DNA of 64,000 nucleotides, taken from NCBI GenBank assembly GCA_964651475.1, contig CAZYXV010000010.1:84715-148714 (forward strand), in the 5' to 3' direction. Below the pieces are notes generated by a model, which did no database searches, was not told where the DNA came from, and saw only the letters and a program-made list of their open reading frames with translations. Below are positions 51,627 through 58,082 of this stretch, one piece after another. Positions within the stretch are counted from its first letter, which is position 1. Each line of letters begins with the position of its first letter. The position numbers were made by a program, and so were the translations under genes. Origin of the DNA: JBGSMF01 sp964651475. Its GTDB lineage: Bacteria > Chloroflexota > Anaerolineae > Fen-1058.

Positions 51627-52862
51627 TCACGGACACCGAATCATGCCTTGCGCCCACAGGCAGCCGCCGCAGGTGGGAAAGGCGCTGCCAAAGCAATCTT
51701 CTTCATTGGCCTCGGATAGGGCGCAGCCGCCGCAGCGGGTACAGGGCGAAAAGTCAAATGTCTGCACGCGCTCGCGAAAGGCCCCATAGTCTGGAGCGTT
51801 CCATATATCGGCCAGGCCGCGCTCGTTGATGTTGCCAATGACATAGCCGCGCGAAAAGCGCTCGCGCTCGTTCAGATAACTGGTGTAATTACGTAATAAC
51901 GGCAGGCACGGGCTGAGGCGCCCGTCCCAACCAATAGCGGTTGCGCCGCTTTCAATGAATGGACAATAGTCGTTTGTCTCGCTCGGGCTGGCCCCTGCCA
52001 GGCTCAGGCTGCGCCCACTGCGCATCGCGCGATAAAGCGGCTCACGGGTAGCGTCGTTCACGTCCAGCTTGGGCAGACATATTTGCGGTATCCGTGTTGC
52101 AGACAGGTGAACCATGCCGGTCAACACGCGCGAGTACAACACCTCATCGCGCATTTCGGCGGTGTGCGGCAGTACGTTGCTCACCAGGAAGCGCGTCGCG
52201 CCCAACTGTCCGCCCAGGCGCAGCACGGCGGGCAAGTCAGCCACGTTGCGCTTCATCGCTACAAACGCAATGCCAATGCGCGGCGTGGGAATGTGGGCCG
52301 GCGCGCGCGCCTCGCGAAAGGCAAAAACATTTTCAATCACTTGCGGCAAGGCGGCGCCCAATCGCACATCGGCATAGCTGGCCGGCGTCGCCCCATCCAG
52401 CGAGACCCACAGCGCATCCAGGCCGGCGTCAATCAGGCGGCGCGACACGTCCGGCATAAGCAGCGTGCCGTTGGTGATCAACTCTACCCACGCGCCGAGC
52501 GATTTGGCCCGCGCCACCATTTCGACGATGCCAGGATGCGCCAACGGCTCGCCATAGCCGCCAAAAAAGATGCTGGGGCAAGGGTTAAAACCGCGCAATC
52601 CATCCAGGATACGATCAAATGTCTCACCCGTCATCCGGCCAATTGGCTCATCCCACACATTGCGGATGCAGGTGCGACATTCCAGGTTGCAGGCGTTGGT
52701 CGGCTCGATGTACACTTTGGCCAGGTGCGCGGCAGACTGACGCAGGTGCAGGGTATTTGCCCTTTCGTCAACGTGAACGCGCGCGCCTGGCCTCAGCCCA
52801 TAACGAGCAGCTATTTCAGGTGGGAATACCAAGCGCCCTTGTTCGTCTATGTAACCTTGCAA
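51627..52862 (-). CDS. Radical SAM/SPASM enzyme, tungsten-enzyme maturase type
   Basis: A 411-residue protein. Residues 1-40 look like an AbrB strand (VFPPEIAARYGLRPGARVHV). The radical SAM motif is YIEPTNACNLECRTCIRNVW (CxxxCxxC). A SPASM-like tail has many cysteines: CTRCGGCALS, EEDCFGS, FPTCGGCLWAQGMIRCP. This end pattern and the IRNVWDEP string fit the maturases of tungsten-containing aldehyde oxidoreductases. No such oxidoreductase is in the window. Confidence 0.8.
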   Translation of the reverse strand: MQGYIDEQGRLVFPPEIAARYGLRPGARVHVDERANTLHLRQSAAHLAKVYIEPTNACNLECRTCIRNVWDEPIGRMTGETFDRILDGLRGFNPCPSIFFGGYGEPLAHPGIVEMVARAKSLGAWVELITNGTLLMPDVSRRLIDAGLDALWVSLDGATPASYADVRLGAALPQVIENVFAFREARAPAHIPTPRIGIAFVAMKRNVADLPAVLRLGGQLGATRFLVSNVLPHTAEMRDEVLYSRVLTGMVHLSATRIPQICLPKLDVNDATREPLYRAMRSGRSLSLAGASPSETNDYCPFIESGATAIGWDGRLSPCLPLLRNYTSYLNERERFSRGYVIGNINERGLADIWNAPDYGAFRERVQTFDFSPCTRCGGCALSEANEEDCFGSAFPTCGGCLWAQGMIRCP

Positions 52863-52876
52863 GGACCTGGTTCCAA

Positions 52877-53371
52877 TTACACGAGCGCGCTTGTCAGCCA
52901 GGCGGTCACTTCAGATTGGTTTGGAATGCGCCCGGCGCATACGAGTTTCTCATCAATGACGAGGCCGGGCGTATAGAGCAGCCCATACTTTTGCCACACC
53001 CTCCGGTCGGTCACCTTCTCAATGTGGGCTTCCAGACCTAGAGCGTCCACCGCCTGGTGAGCGATTTGTGCCACTGTGGCGCAGTTGGCGCAGCCGGGAC
53101 CAAGAACTTTGATGGATAGCATTTTTCTTTCTCCTGATTGAATTAGAGTTTTCGACGCAGCGGCAACTGGCATTGGCGCCGCTTGTTTCTTTTCACAGTC
53201 AATGCACACAGCAGTGCTTCGGTTCGTCCAATAGTTCAGCCCACACACGGGGCACGTCACTTTGCGCAATCCGGACATGGCGTCCTGGCGCTTGGGGCGC
53301 ATTTCGGGCGGAAGCCCCGCAAATGGATCGCGATTGCAGGCGCAGCCGCCGTCGCCGGGTTTGTCGCTCAT
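52877..53371 (-). CDS. Zinc ribbon joined to TM0996-type thioredoxin
   Basis: A 164-residue frame. The first 80 residues have CACN and two CxxC pairs (TCPVCGLNYW, VCIDCEKKQ). From about residue 84, MLSIKVLGPGCANCATVAQI and LLYTPGLVIDEKLVCAGRIP form a full small thioredoxin. In the DNA an AGGAG stands just before the ATG (53122) at the joint, so the thioredoxin can also be started separately. It looks like two genes fused by loss of a stop. Overlaps the OsmC gene by four bases. Confidence 0.75.
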   Translation of the reverse strand: MSDKPGDGGCACNRDPFAGLPPEMRPKRQDAMSGLRKVTCPVCGLNYWTNRSTAVCIDCEKKQAAPMPVAAASKTLIQSGERKMLSIKVLGPGCANCATVAQIAHQAVDALGLEAHIEKVTDRRVWQKYGLLYTPGLVIDEKLVCAGRIPNQSEVTAWLTSALV

Positions 53372-53817
53372 AGAATATTTACCTCCGGTTCTACGATAAT
53401 GTTGCTCTTGATCGAGTTGGCCACCAGGCTATACTTTTGGGCCGATTCGAGCGCGCGCCGCACGCGCTTTTCGATGGCCGCTTTGTTTTCCTCGCCAGCG
53501 CGCGCAACAATCTTGGGGCGCAGTACCACCTGGGTAAAGATTTCGGTGCGGTCAAGCTCGATCAGCTTGGTGCCTTCGGCGTAACACTCGTAAGACACCA
53601 GGTCTAGCTTGAAGCGTTCCGCGGCCCAGAGGAACATCATCATCACGCACGTATTGACGGCGGCCACGAACGCATCTTCGGGCGTCAGCACGCCTGGATG
53701 TCCTTGTGCATCGGGAGGAGCAGAAAAGTCCATCTCTGGCCCGTTACCCAGCTTGATGTGTCCCCAATGCTCGCCTTTCCAGGTTACCGTTGTGTTGTAA
53801 ATTGCAGTCTTGGACAT
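53368..53817 (-). CDS. OsmC/Ohr-family protein
   Basis: A 149-residue OsmC-fold protein: NTTVTWKGEHWGHIKLGNGP, PDAQGHPGVLTPEDAFVAAV, then NTCVMMMFLWAAERFKL with the first Cys. The second reactive cysteine common in OsmC is expected in VSYECYAEGT. It reduces organic peroxides or binds thiol-reactive compounds. Coupled to the zinc-ribbon/thioredoxin gene. Confidence 0.8.
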   Translation of the reverse strand: MSKTAIYNTTVTWKGEHWGHIKLGNGPEMDFSAPPDAQGHPGVLTPEDAFVAAVNTCVMMMFLWAAERFKLDLVSYECYAEGTKLIELDRTEIFTQVVLRPKIVARAGEENKAAIEKRVRRALESAQKYSLVANSIKSNIIVEPEVNIL

Positions 53818-53826
53818 GTTTGTTCC

Positions 53827-54594
53827 TTATTGCTCGTTGCCGGTTGCTTGTTGCTGGTTACTGGCCTGGCAATAATCGGCGTATTCACGCAAGATCGCCT
53901 CGGTATACGCTGCTTCTTGCCCGTCAGGAACGGAATTGTAGATTTTGATGGTCTGCATCAACTCAGCCAGTGTGCCGTCCCCAGGCAATTTGCCCGCGTC
54001 GCGGAACTGCTCAAATATCAGCGGCAATGCGATGAGTGTAACCTCTTGCCCATCCACTTGAACTTTTTGAATTGGAATGCCCGAGCCACACGAGCACGTG
54101 GCAATCTTGGATTCTGTTTCTTTAGCTGGCTGTGATGTTTCAGCCGCTTGGCCTTGCTTGCGATCCCACTGGATGCCGAGCAGTCCATCCACTTTTTGAG
54201 CTACTTGCTCGGCTACAGCCTCTACTGCTTGCTGCCCCGTTGTGTTCAACCGCCGCGCTGTGCCAAGCAAAGAAACCTGGTTTCTCCCAGAAACCAGGTT
54301 TCTGGTAACATCGGTGACCACGATGCTGGCCGCCGGCTTGCCGCTGTACATTTCCGTGCCGCGCGCCGCGCAGCGCTTGTCACAGCCGTCAATCGCAATC
54401 GTCGGATAAAAGCGCGCAAAAGCGCGGTCACCTTCGCCACCAGCCAAAAACAGCGGCAGGCAAATCGTCACCGTTTCATCCGGGCGCAACTGCTCAAGCA
54501 CCCTCAGCGCCGCCATGCGTGTCACCGTGCCTTCGGCCAACTCTTCGCCAGAGCAGGCCACAATACCAACTTTTTTCTTGGGCAAATCAGGCAT
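53827..54594 (-). CDS. DGC-domain protein with a C-terminal IFEQL-type domain
   Basis: A 255-residue two-domain protein. Residues 1-135 are the DGC putative zinc-binding domain: VGIVACSGEELAEGTVTRMA and IDGCDKRCAARGTEMYSG. Residues about 165-250 repeat the small protein family of 44353 and 48337: TCSCGSGIPIQKVQVDG, LPLIFEQFRDAGKLPGDG and IYNSVPDGQEAAYTEAIL. A 33-bp palindromic repeat adds 11 codons around NLVSGRNQVSL. The last residues (SNQQQATGNEQ) look like non-genic tail. Confidence 0.8.
   Translation of the reverse strand: MPDLPKKKVGIVACSGEELAEGTVTRMAALRVLEQLRPDETVTICLPLFLAGGEGDRAFARFYPTIAIDGCDKRCAARGTEMYSGKPAASIVVTDVTRNLVSGRNQVSLLGTARRLNTTGQQAVEAVAEQVAQKVDGLLGIQWDRKQGQAAETSQPAKETESKIATCSCGSGIPIQKVQVDGQEVTLIALPLIFEQFRDAGKLPGDGTLAELMQTIKIYNSVPDGQEAAYTEAILREYADYCQASNQQQATGNEQ
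54271..54303. repeat. 33-bp palindromic repeat inside the DGC gene
   Basis: AGAAACCTGGTTTCT-CCC-AGAAACCAGGTTTCT; each 15-base half is nearly its own reverse complement. It is a whole number of codons and keeps the frame. Confidence 0.75.
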
Positions 54595-54651
54595 GTTGTA
54601 TCTCCTCTTACACAGAGCCTCACGGAGGATTCACAGAGGAACGCAGAGATT

Positions 54652-55083
54652 TCAGGGATTTCTCTGTGTATCTCTGTTGTCTCCGTGTATCTCTGTAACC
54701 AGCATATCATCTACTAACGTTACTACTTCTTCCGCCAACGCTTGCGCCAGCTTTTGCCCGGCCTCGTTGAGTTCGGCAATGCCGGCCGGCTTGAGCTCGC
54801 GGTGGCGGCGAAAGACATCCAGCACCGCCAGGTCGTGTGCCACCGTCCCGCCCGACTCCTTCACCATCTTGGTTGCGCACGCCAGCTTGCAGCCATCAAT
54901 CGTAATGGCCTGAGCGCCGCTCACATCCGCACGCGCCTGCTCATCACCCAATACTAATAGCGACAACGGCACGAGCTGCGTCGTCTCTGGGCGCAAATCC
55001 TCCGCCACAATGTACGCGCCCTCGCGCGATACTGTGCCGTAGCTTTTGCCGATGCCGCTGCAAGGCACAATCACAACTTTCAT
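54652..55083 (-). CDS. DGC-domain protein 2
   Basis: A 143-residue protein from the ATG at 55083: VVIVPCSGIGKSYGTVSREG and ITIDGCKLACATKMVKESGG, the DGC motif with four cysteines. Its C-terminal 15 residues (TEIHGDNRDTQRNP) are encoded by a CTCTGTGTATCTCTG-type short repeat at 54600-54700, so the natural end was probably lost. Overlaps the lipoyl gene by four bases. Confidence 0.8.
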   Translation of the reverse strand: MKVVIVPCSGIGKSYGTVSREGAYIVAEDLRPETTQLVPLSLLVLGDEQARADVSGAQAITIDGCKLACATKMVKESGGTVAHDLAVLDVFRRHRELKPAGIAELNEAGQKLAQALAEEVVTLVDDMLVTEIHGDNRDTQRNP

Positions 55084-55520
55084 TGCTTTTTCATTTCCTC
55101 CTCGGCCTGTTCCTTGACCAGCGCGTAATACGCCTGCGCGTCCATCAGTCTGGCCTTGTCGCTTTCCCAATCGCTCAACTCTACAATAACCATCCAGCCC
55201 TTGCCATAAGGGGCTTGATTGACCAACTCCGGCGCGCCTTCCATGTCGGCATTGACCTGCGCAATCTTGCCCGTCACTGGCGAAGGCAAGGCAATCGTCA
55301 CTTTGATTGTCTCGACGCTGGCAAACTCGTCGTCGGGCGCAAGCATGGTGTTTGCAGGTTTCACCTCGACAAACGCCATGTCGCCGCTGCGTTGCTGGGC
55401 AAAGTCGGATAGCCCCAGGCGTGCTAGTTGGCCTTCCAGCCTGACCCACACGCCAGCATCGGTGTAATACACATCTTCAGGTATGCGAAACGTAAACTTG
55501 TCAACGGTCAATTCGAGCAT
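55080..55520 (-). CDS. GcvH-like lipoyl carrier protein
   Basis: A 146-residue lipoyl-domain protein: YYTDAGVWVRLEGQLARLGL at the start and EFASVETIKVTIALPSPVTG in the middle with the lipoyl lysine in ETIKVT, then YGKGWMVIVELS. In glycine cleavage it would need P and T proteins, none of which are here; lipoyl carriers of this type (LbpA) serve sulfur oxidation too. AGGAG precedes the ATG. It directly follows an arsenic-type arsR. Dihydrolipoyl groups bind As(III) tightly, so a metalloid role is possible. Confidence 0.8.
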   Translation of the reverse strand: MLELTVDKFTFRIPEDVYYTDAGVWVRLEGQLARLGLSDFAQQRSGDMAFVEVKPANTMLAPDDEFASVETIKVTIALPSPVTGKIAQVNADMEGAPELVNQAPYGKGWMVIVELSDWESDKARLMDAQAYYALVKEQAEEEMKKQ

Positions 55521-55586
55521 GGTATACTCCTTTTACATTCCTTCAATTGAATGAAATGGCGCAAAAAAAGAGATCCCCATCAATCG

Positions 55587-55958
55587 TCAATGGGCTATGG
55601 ACGGGCTGCACTTGGGGCAACTGCATTCTTCCGACCCGGTTTGTGGCAGCGCAAAATTCAGCCTGTGACCTTGTTTTTGCGCCTGGCGGCTCGCCAGGCT
55701 GCGCGCCACATCCAGCACGGCGTACACGCTGGAATCGCGCACGCTATAGTACACGCGCAAACCGTCCTTGCGGTCGGTCACCAACCCCGTCTTGCGCATC
55801 AGCATCAAGTGCTGGGAAATGTACGATTGGCGCTGCCCCAACATAGCCTCCATGTGACACACACACTGCTCGCCGTCGCGCAACAGGTCCAGAATTTGCA
55901 GCCGGACCGGATGAGCTAACGCTTTGAGCAGCTCAGCCTGAGAATCGTAAGCATCCAT
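55587..55958 (-). CDS. arsR: ArsR-family As(III)-type repressor 2
   Basis: A 123-residue ArsR protein with CVCH in the alpha-3 helix (RDGEQCVCHMEAMLGQRQS), the As(III)-site position, and further C-terminal cysteines (SEECSCPKCSPS). Recognition helix SYISQHLMLMRKTGLV. GGAGG lies four bases before the ATG, and a textbook promoter precedes it. It leads the lipoyl/DGC operon. Confidence 0.9.
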   Translation of the reverse strand: MDAYDSQAELLKALAHPVRLQILDLLRDGEQCVCHMEAMLGQRQSYISQHLMLMRKTGLVTDRKDGLRVYYSVRDSSVYAVLDVARSLASRQAQKQGHRLNFALPQTGSEECSCPKCSPSIAH

Positions 55959-55990
55959 CGCGCCTCCACTGTATTAGAAAAACCGAATAT

Positions 55991-56019
55991 ATTATAATTG
56001 CAACTCACCCGCCTGTCAA
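55991..56019 (-). promoter_or_regulatory. Promoter of the second arsR operon
   Basis: On the minus strand: TTGACA (56014-56019), 17-base spacer, TATAAT (55991-55996), then ATATATTCGGTTTTTCTAAT and the Shine-Dalgarno. The A/T-rich downstream stretch is a likely ArsR operator. Confidence 0.85.
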
Positions 56020-56095
56020 GGTGGCGTTTGTCACGGGCCGACTATGATGCATGCGAGGTTGTCAGTTGCCTGACCCTCCGCAGCGCGGCTCAACC

Positions 56096-56368
56096 TCAGA
56101 GACCATTGAGATGCACTAGCTGCTCCACCCGTTTACGAATGGCTGGACTGCTAATTTTGCCGCCTGACGAAAACAACTCGCCGTTGACGTACACCACCGG
56201 CAATTGCGCGCCAGGGGGTAATGATGGACAGGCTGGATTGAACATGTCAAAGTATTCCACCCGCACTGCTTCGCCAAAGCGCGCGGCCAGTTGACCGGCC
56301 GTCCAGGTAGCCACCTCACGCCAGGTATACTCCGAACGGGCTGAATTTGGACTTTTCATCACGCTCAA
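56096..56368 (-). CDS. Small thioredoxin-fold-like protein with a repeat-derived start
   Basis: A 90-residue frame. The core (RVEYFDMFNPACPSLPPGAQ, then LPVVYVNGELFSSGGKISSP) resembles small thioredoxin-fold proteins with a late Cys. The first 12 residues are coded by the 86-bp palindromic element at 56326-56411, so the native 5' end may be lost and expression is doubtful. Last gene after FmdB on this strand. Confidence 0.45.
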   Translation of the reverse strand: MSVMKSPNSARSEYTWREVATWTAGQLAARFGEAVRVEYFDMFNPACPSLPPGAQLPVVYVNGELFSSGGKISSPAIRKRVEQLVHLNGL

Positions 56369-56411
56369 TTACGCTTGGAGAAAAGTCCAAAACCTACCCG
56401 TTCGTAGTATA
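56326..56411. repeat. 86-bp palindromic element, copy A
   Basis: Ends TATACTCCGAACGGG and CCCGTTCGTAGTATA are inverted repeats of 32 bases with six mismatches around a 22-base loop. Copy B at 59142-59227 is its exact reverse complement over all 86 bases. TA ends suggest a Tc1/mariner-type MITE. Confidence 0.9.
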
Positions 56412-56475
56412 TCTTGCACACCCCCGGCGCAAGCCACCGGCGAGCCAATGATTTGAACGATAACGGGCGTGCCCA

Positions 56476-56694
56476 TCAACAGCAGCCCGGCCCGGCGTCC
56501 GGCCCGCAAGCCGGGAGCGAGAGGCTGCCCCCGTCGCTGCCGCGAATGACCAGCCCGGCAGTGATGACCTGCCGGATCTTTTTATTGTGGCACTTGGGGC
56601 ACTCGGGCTTTAGGCCCGCCTCTTTCTCTTTGATAGAGGCGCGGACCTCAAAGGTTTCACCACACTCCTCACACTGAAAAGCGTAAAACGGCAT
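56476..56694 (-). CDS. FmdB-like zinc ribbon protein with GPGCC tail
   Basis: A 72-residue protein from the ATG at 56694: YAFQCEECGETFEVRA and KPECPKCHNKKIRQ are the two CxxC knuckles of FmdB regulators. It ends ACGPDAGPGCC, a double-cysteine tail also seen in the YlbF protein at 57663. Last clear gene of the arsRDA operon. Confidence 0.8.
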   Translation of the reverse strand: MPFYAFQCEECGETFEVRASIKEKEAGLKPECPKCHNKKIRQVITAGLVIRGSDGGSLSLPACGPDAGPGCC

Positions 56695-56695
56695 A

Positions 56696-57265
56696 TCACT
56701 CCTTCTGTTTTTCTGAACTAGTTTTCGCAAACTCACTCAACGCGGCCAGGATAGCGCCAGTACCCGCCATGCGACCCTCGCCCACATCGCCGGTGGCCTG
56801 CACGCCCTTCTCTGGCGGCAGGACCCGGTAGCCAATGCCCTTTAGTATTTCAAGGTTGCGCTGTAGAATGGGGTTGGCCCACATTGTATCGTGCATGGCT
56901 GGAGCCAGCAGCACTGGGGTTGTGGCAGCAGCAAGCAATAGAGTCACTGGATCATCGGCCAGACCGGCCGCAACTTTGCCGATAAAGTCAAATGTCGCCG
57001 GGGCCACCAGCACCAGGTCGGCCAGGCGCGCCAGGTGGATGTGCGCCAGTGGATCTCGTTGAGCGTCTTCAAAGATATCGGTCCACACGGCTGTGCCGGC
57101 TGCGGCGGCCACCGTCAGCGGCGAGACAAAGTGCGTGGCGGCCGGCGTCATGACGGCGTGCACCGTCGCCATATATCGAAAACGCAGTTGGCCAATCAAC
57201 TCTGGCAAATAGTGCGCCGCCACTCCGCCAGTGACGCCAATGACAATGGTTTTTCCGGCCAGCAT
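56696..57265 (-). CDS. Flavoprotein (CoaC/UbiX-like HFCD family)
   Basis: A 189-residue FMN protein: KTIVIGVTGGVAAHYLPELI, ADLVLVAPATFDFIGKVAAG and LLAPAMHDTMWANP, the last being the PAMxxxMW site of PPC decarboxylase-type flavoproteins. The CoaB half is missing. Members decarboxylate cysteine-like or make prenyl-FMN. Ends one base before the FmdB gene and starts one base after the YlbF gene stop. Confidence 0.8.
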   Translation of the reverse strand: MLAGKTIVIGVTGGVAAHYLPELIGQLRFRYMATVHAVMTPAATHFVSPLTVAAAAGTAVWTDIFEDAQRDPLAHIHLARLADLVLVAPATFDFIGKVAAGLADDPVTLLLAAATTPVLLAPAMHDTMWANPILQRNLEILKGIGYRVLPPEKGVQATGDVGEGRMAGTGAILAALSEFAKTSSEKQKE

Positions 57266-57266
57266 G

Positions 57267-57650
57267 TCAACAACTCGCCGGGCCGGCCAGCGACGCAAAA
57301 TCCACGCCGAGCAACTGGCTGATCTCTTGATTTACCTCAGGCAAATAAGCAATGGCCGCCTGCTGGGCTGCGGCATAGTCCATGATGACGGAATTGGATT
57401 GCACCTCGCGCTGGAGAGCGCGCAGGTGACCTATATCGTCCTGTGTCACCATGCCGCGCGCCTGGCGGACGCGCAGCTCGGACTGGGCCGCTGTGAGGCG
57501 TTCCAGCAAGGCGCGCGCCTGGGGATCGGCTTCCATCCGGGCTTGCGCCTGGTGATACAGAACGATGGGCTCGGCGTTGAGCAGTTGCTCGGCCAGCGTC
57601 TCGGTCGCAGCCAGCAAGTCGGGCGGCAACATAACAGTTGAATCGCTCAT
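57267..57650 (-). CDS. YlbF-family protein 1
   Basis: A 127-residue helical protein, start at 57650 with GGAGG. LAEQLLNAEPIVLYHQAQAR, DPQARALLERLTAAQSELRV and IMDYAAAQQAAIAYLPEVNQ are YlbF/YmcA patterns, a family known for Fe-S containing RNase Y regulators in Bacillus. Ends with PASC. It pairs with the next gene. Confidence 0.75.
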   Translation of the reverse strand: MSDSTVMLPPDLLAATETLAEQLLNAEPIVLYHQAQARMEADPQARALLERLTAAQSELRVRQARGMVTQDDIGHLRALQREVQSNSVIMDYAAAQQAAIAYLPEVNQEISQLLGVDFASLAGPASC

Positions 57651-57662
57651 GTCATCCTCCAT

Positions 57663-58061
57663 TTAGCAGCAGCCCGGCCCGCAGGCAGCCGTAAAGCTCA
57701 AGCCAATGCGTTGGGAAAGCACATTGGCGGCGGCCTGGCAGAGCGCTGTGAGATCTTCTTGCGCCTGCAGGTAAGCAGCGACGGTGGGATCAGAAAGGAA
57801 CGCCTGCCGCAGCTGTTCCAGCTCAGCCTGGTCCTGGGCGCTCACGGCGTTGAGCATCAGCACTGCCCGTAGCGACATTTGTTTAGTCTGATATGCTCCG
57901 ATGGCGCGTTGGGCCGCCTCGTCCTGGCGTACTCGCTCGCTGGTCTGTTCAAAGGCTTTGAATTGGGGCGTCTCGACCAGCGCGGCAGCAAAGTTGCGGG
58001 CGGCCTGCTTCACCACTATGGGCGGGGCGATTTCCAGTTCGTTCAGTTCATTGTAGATCAT
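57663..58061 (-). CDS. YlbF-family protein 2 with CGPGCC tail
   Basis: A 132-residue paralog of the YlbF gene: ALVETPQFKAFEQTSERVRQ, GAYQTKQMSLRAVLML and SDPTVAAYLQAQEDLTALCQ. It ends SFTAACGPGCC. AAGGAG precedes the ATG. In Bacillus YlbF and YmcA form a complex with cysteine-held Fe-S clusters; the tails here may hold a cluster or a metalloid. Confidence 0.75.
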   Translation of the reverse strand: MIYNELNELEIAPPIVVKQAARNFAAALVETPQFKAFEQTSERVRQDEAAQRAIGAYQTKQMSLRAVLMLNAVSAQDQAELEQLRQAFLSDPTVAAYLQAQEDLTALCQAAANVLSQRIGLSFTAACGPGCC

Positions 58062-58082
58062 AATTTTTCTCCTTATTTCTTG

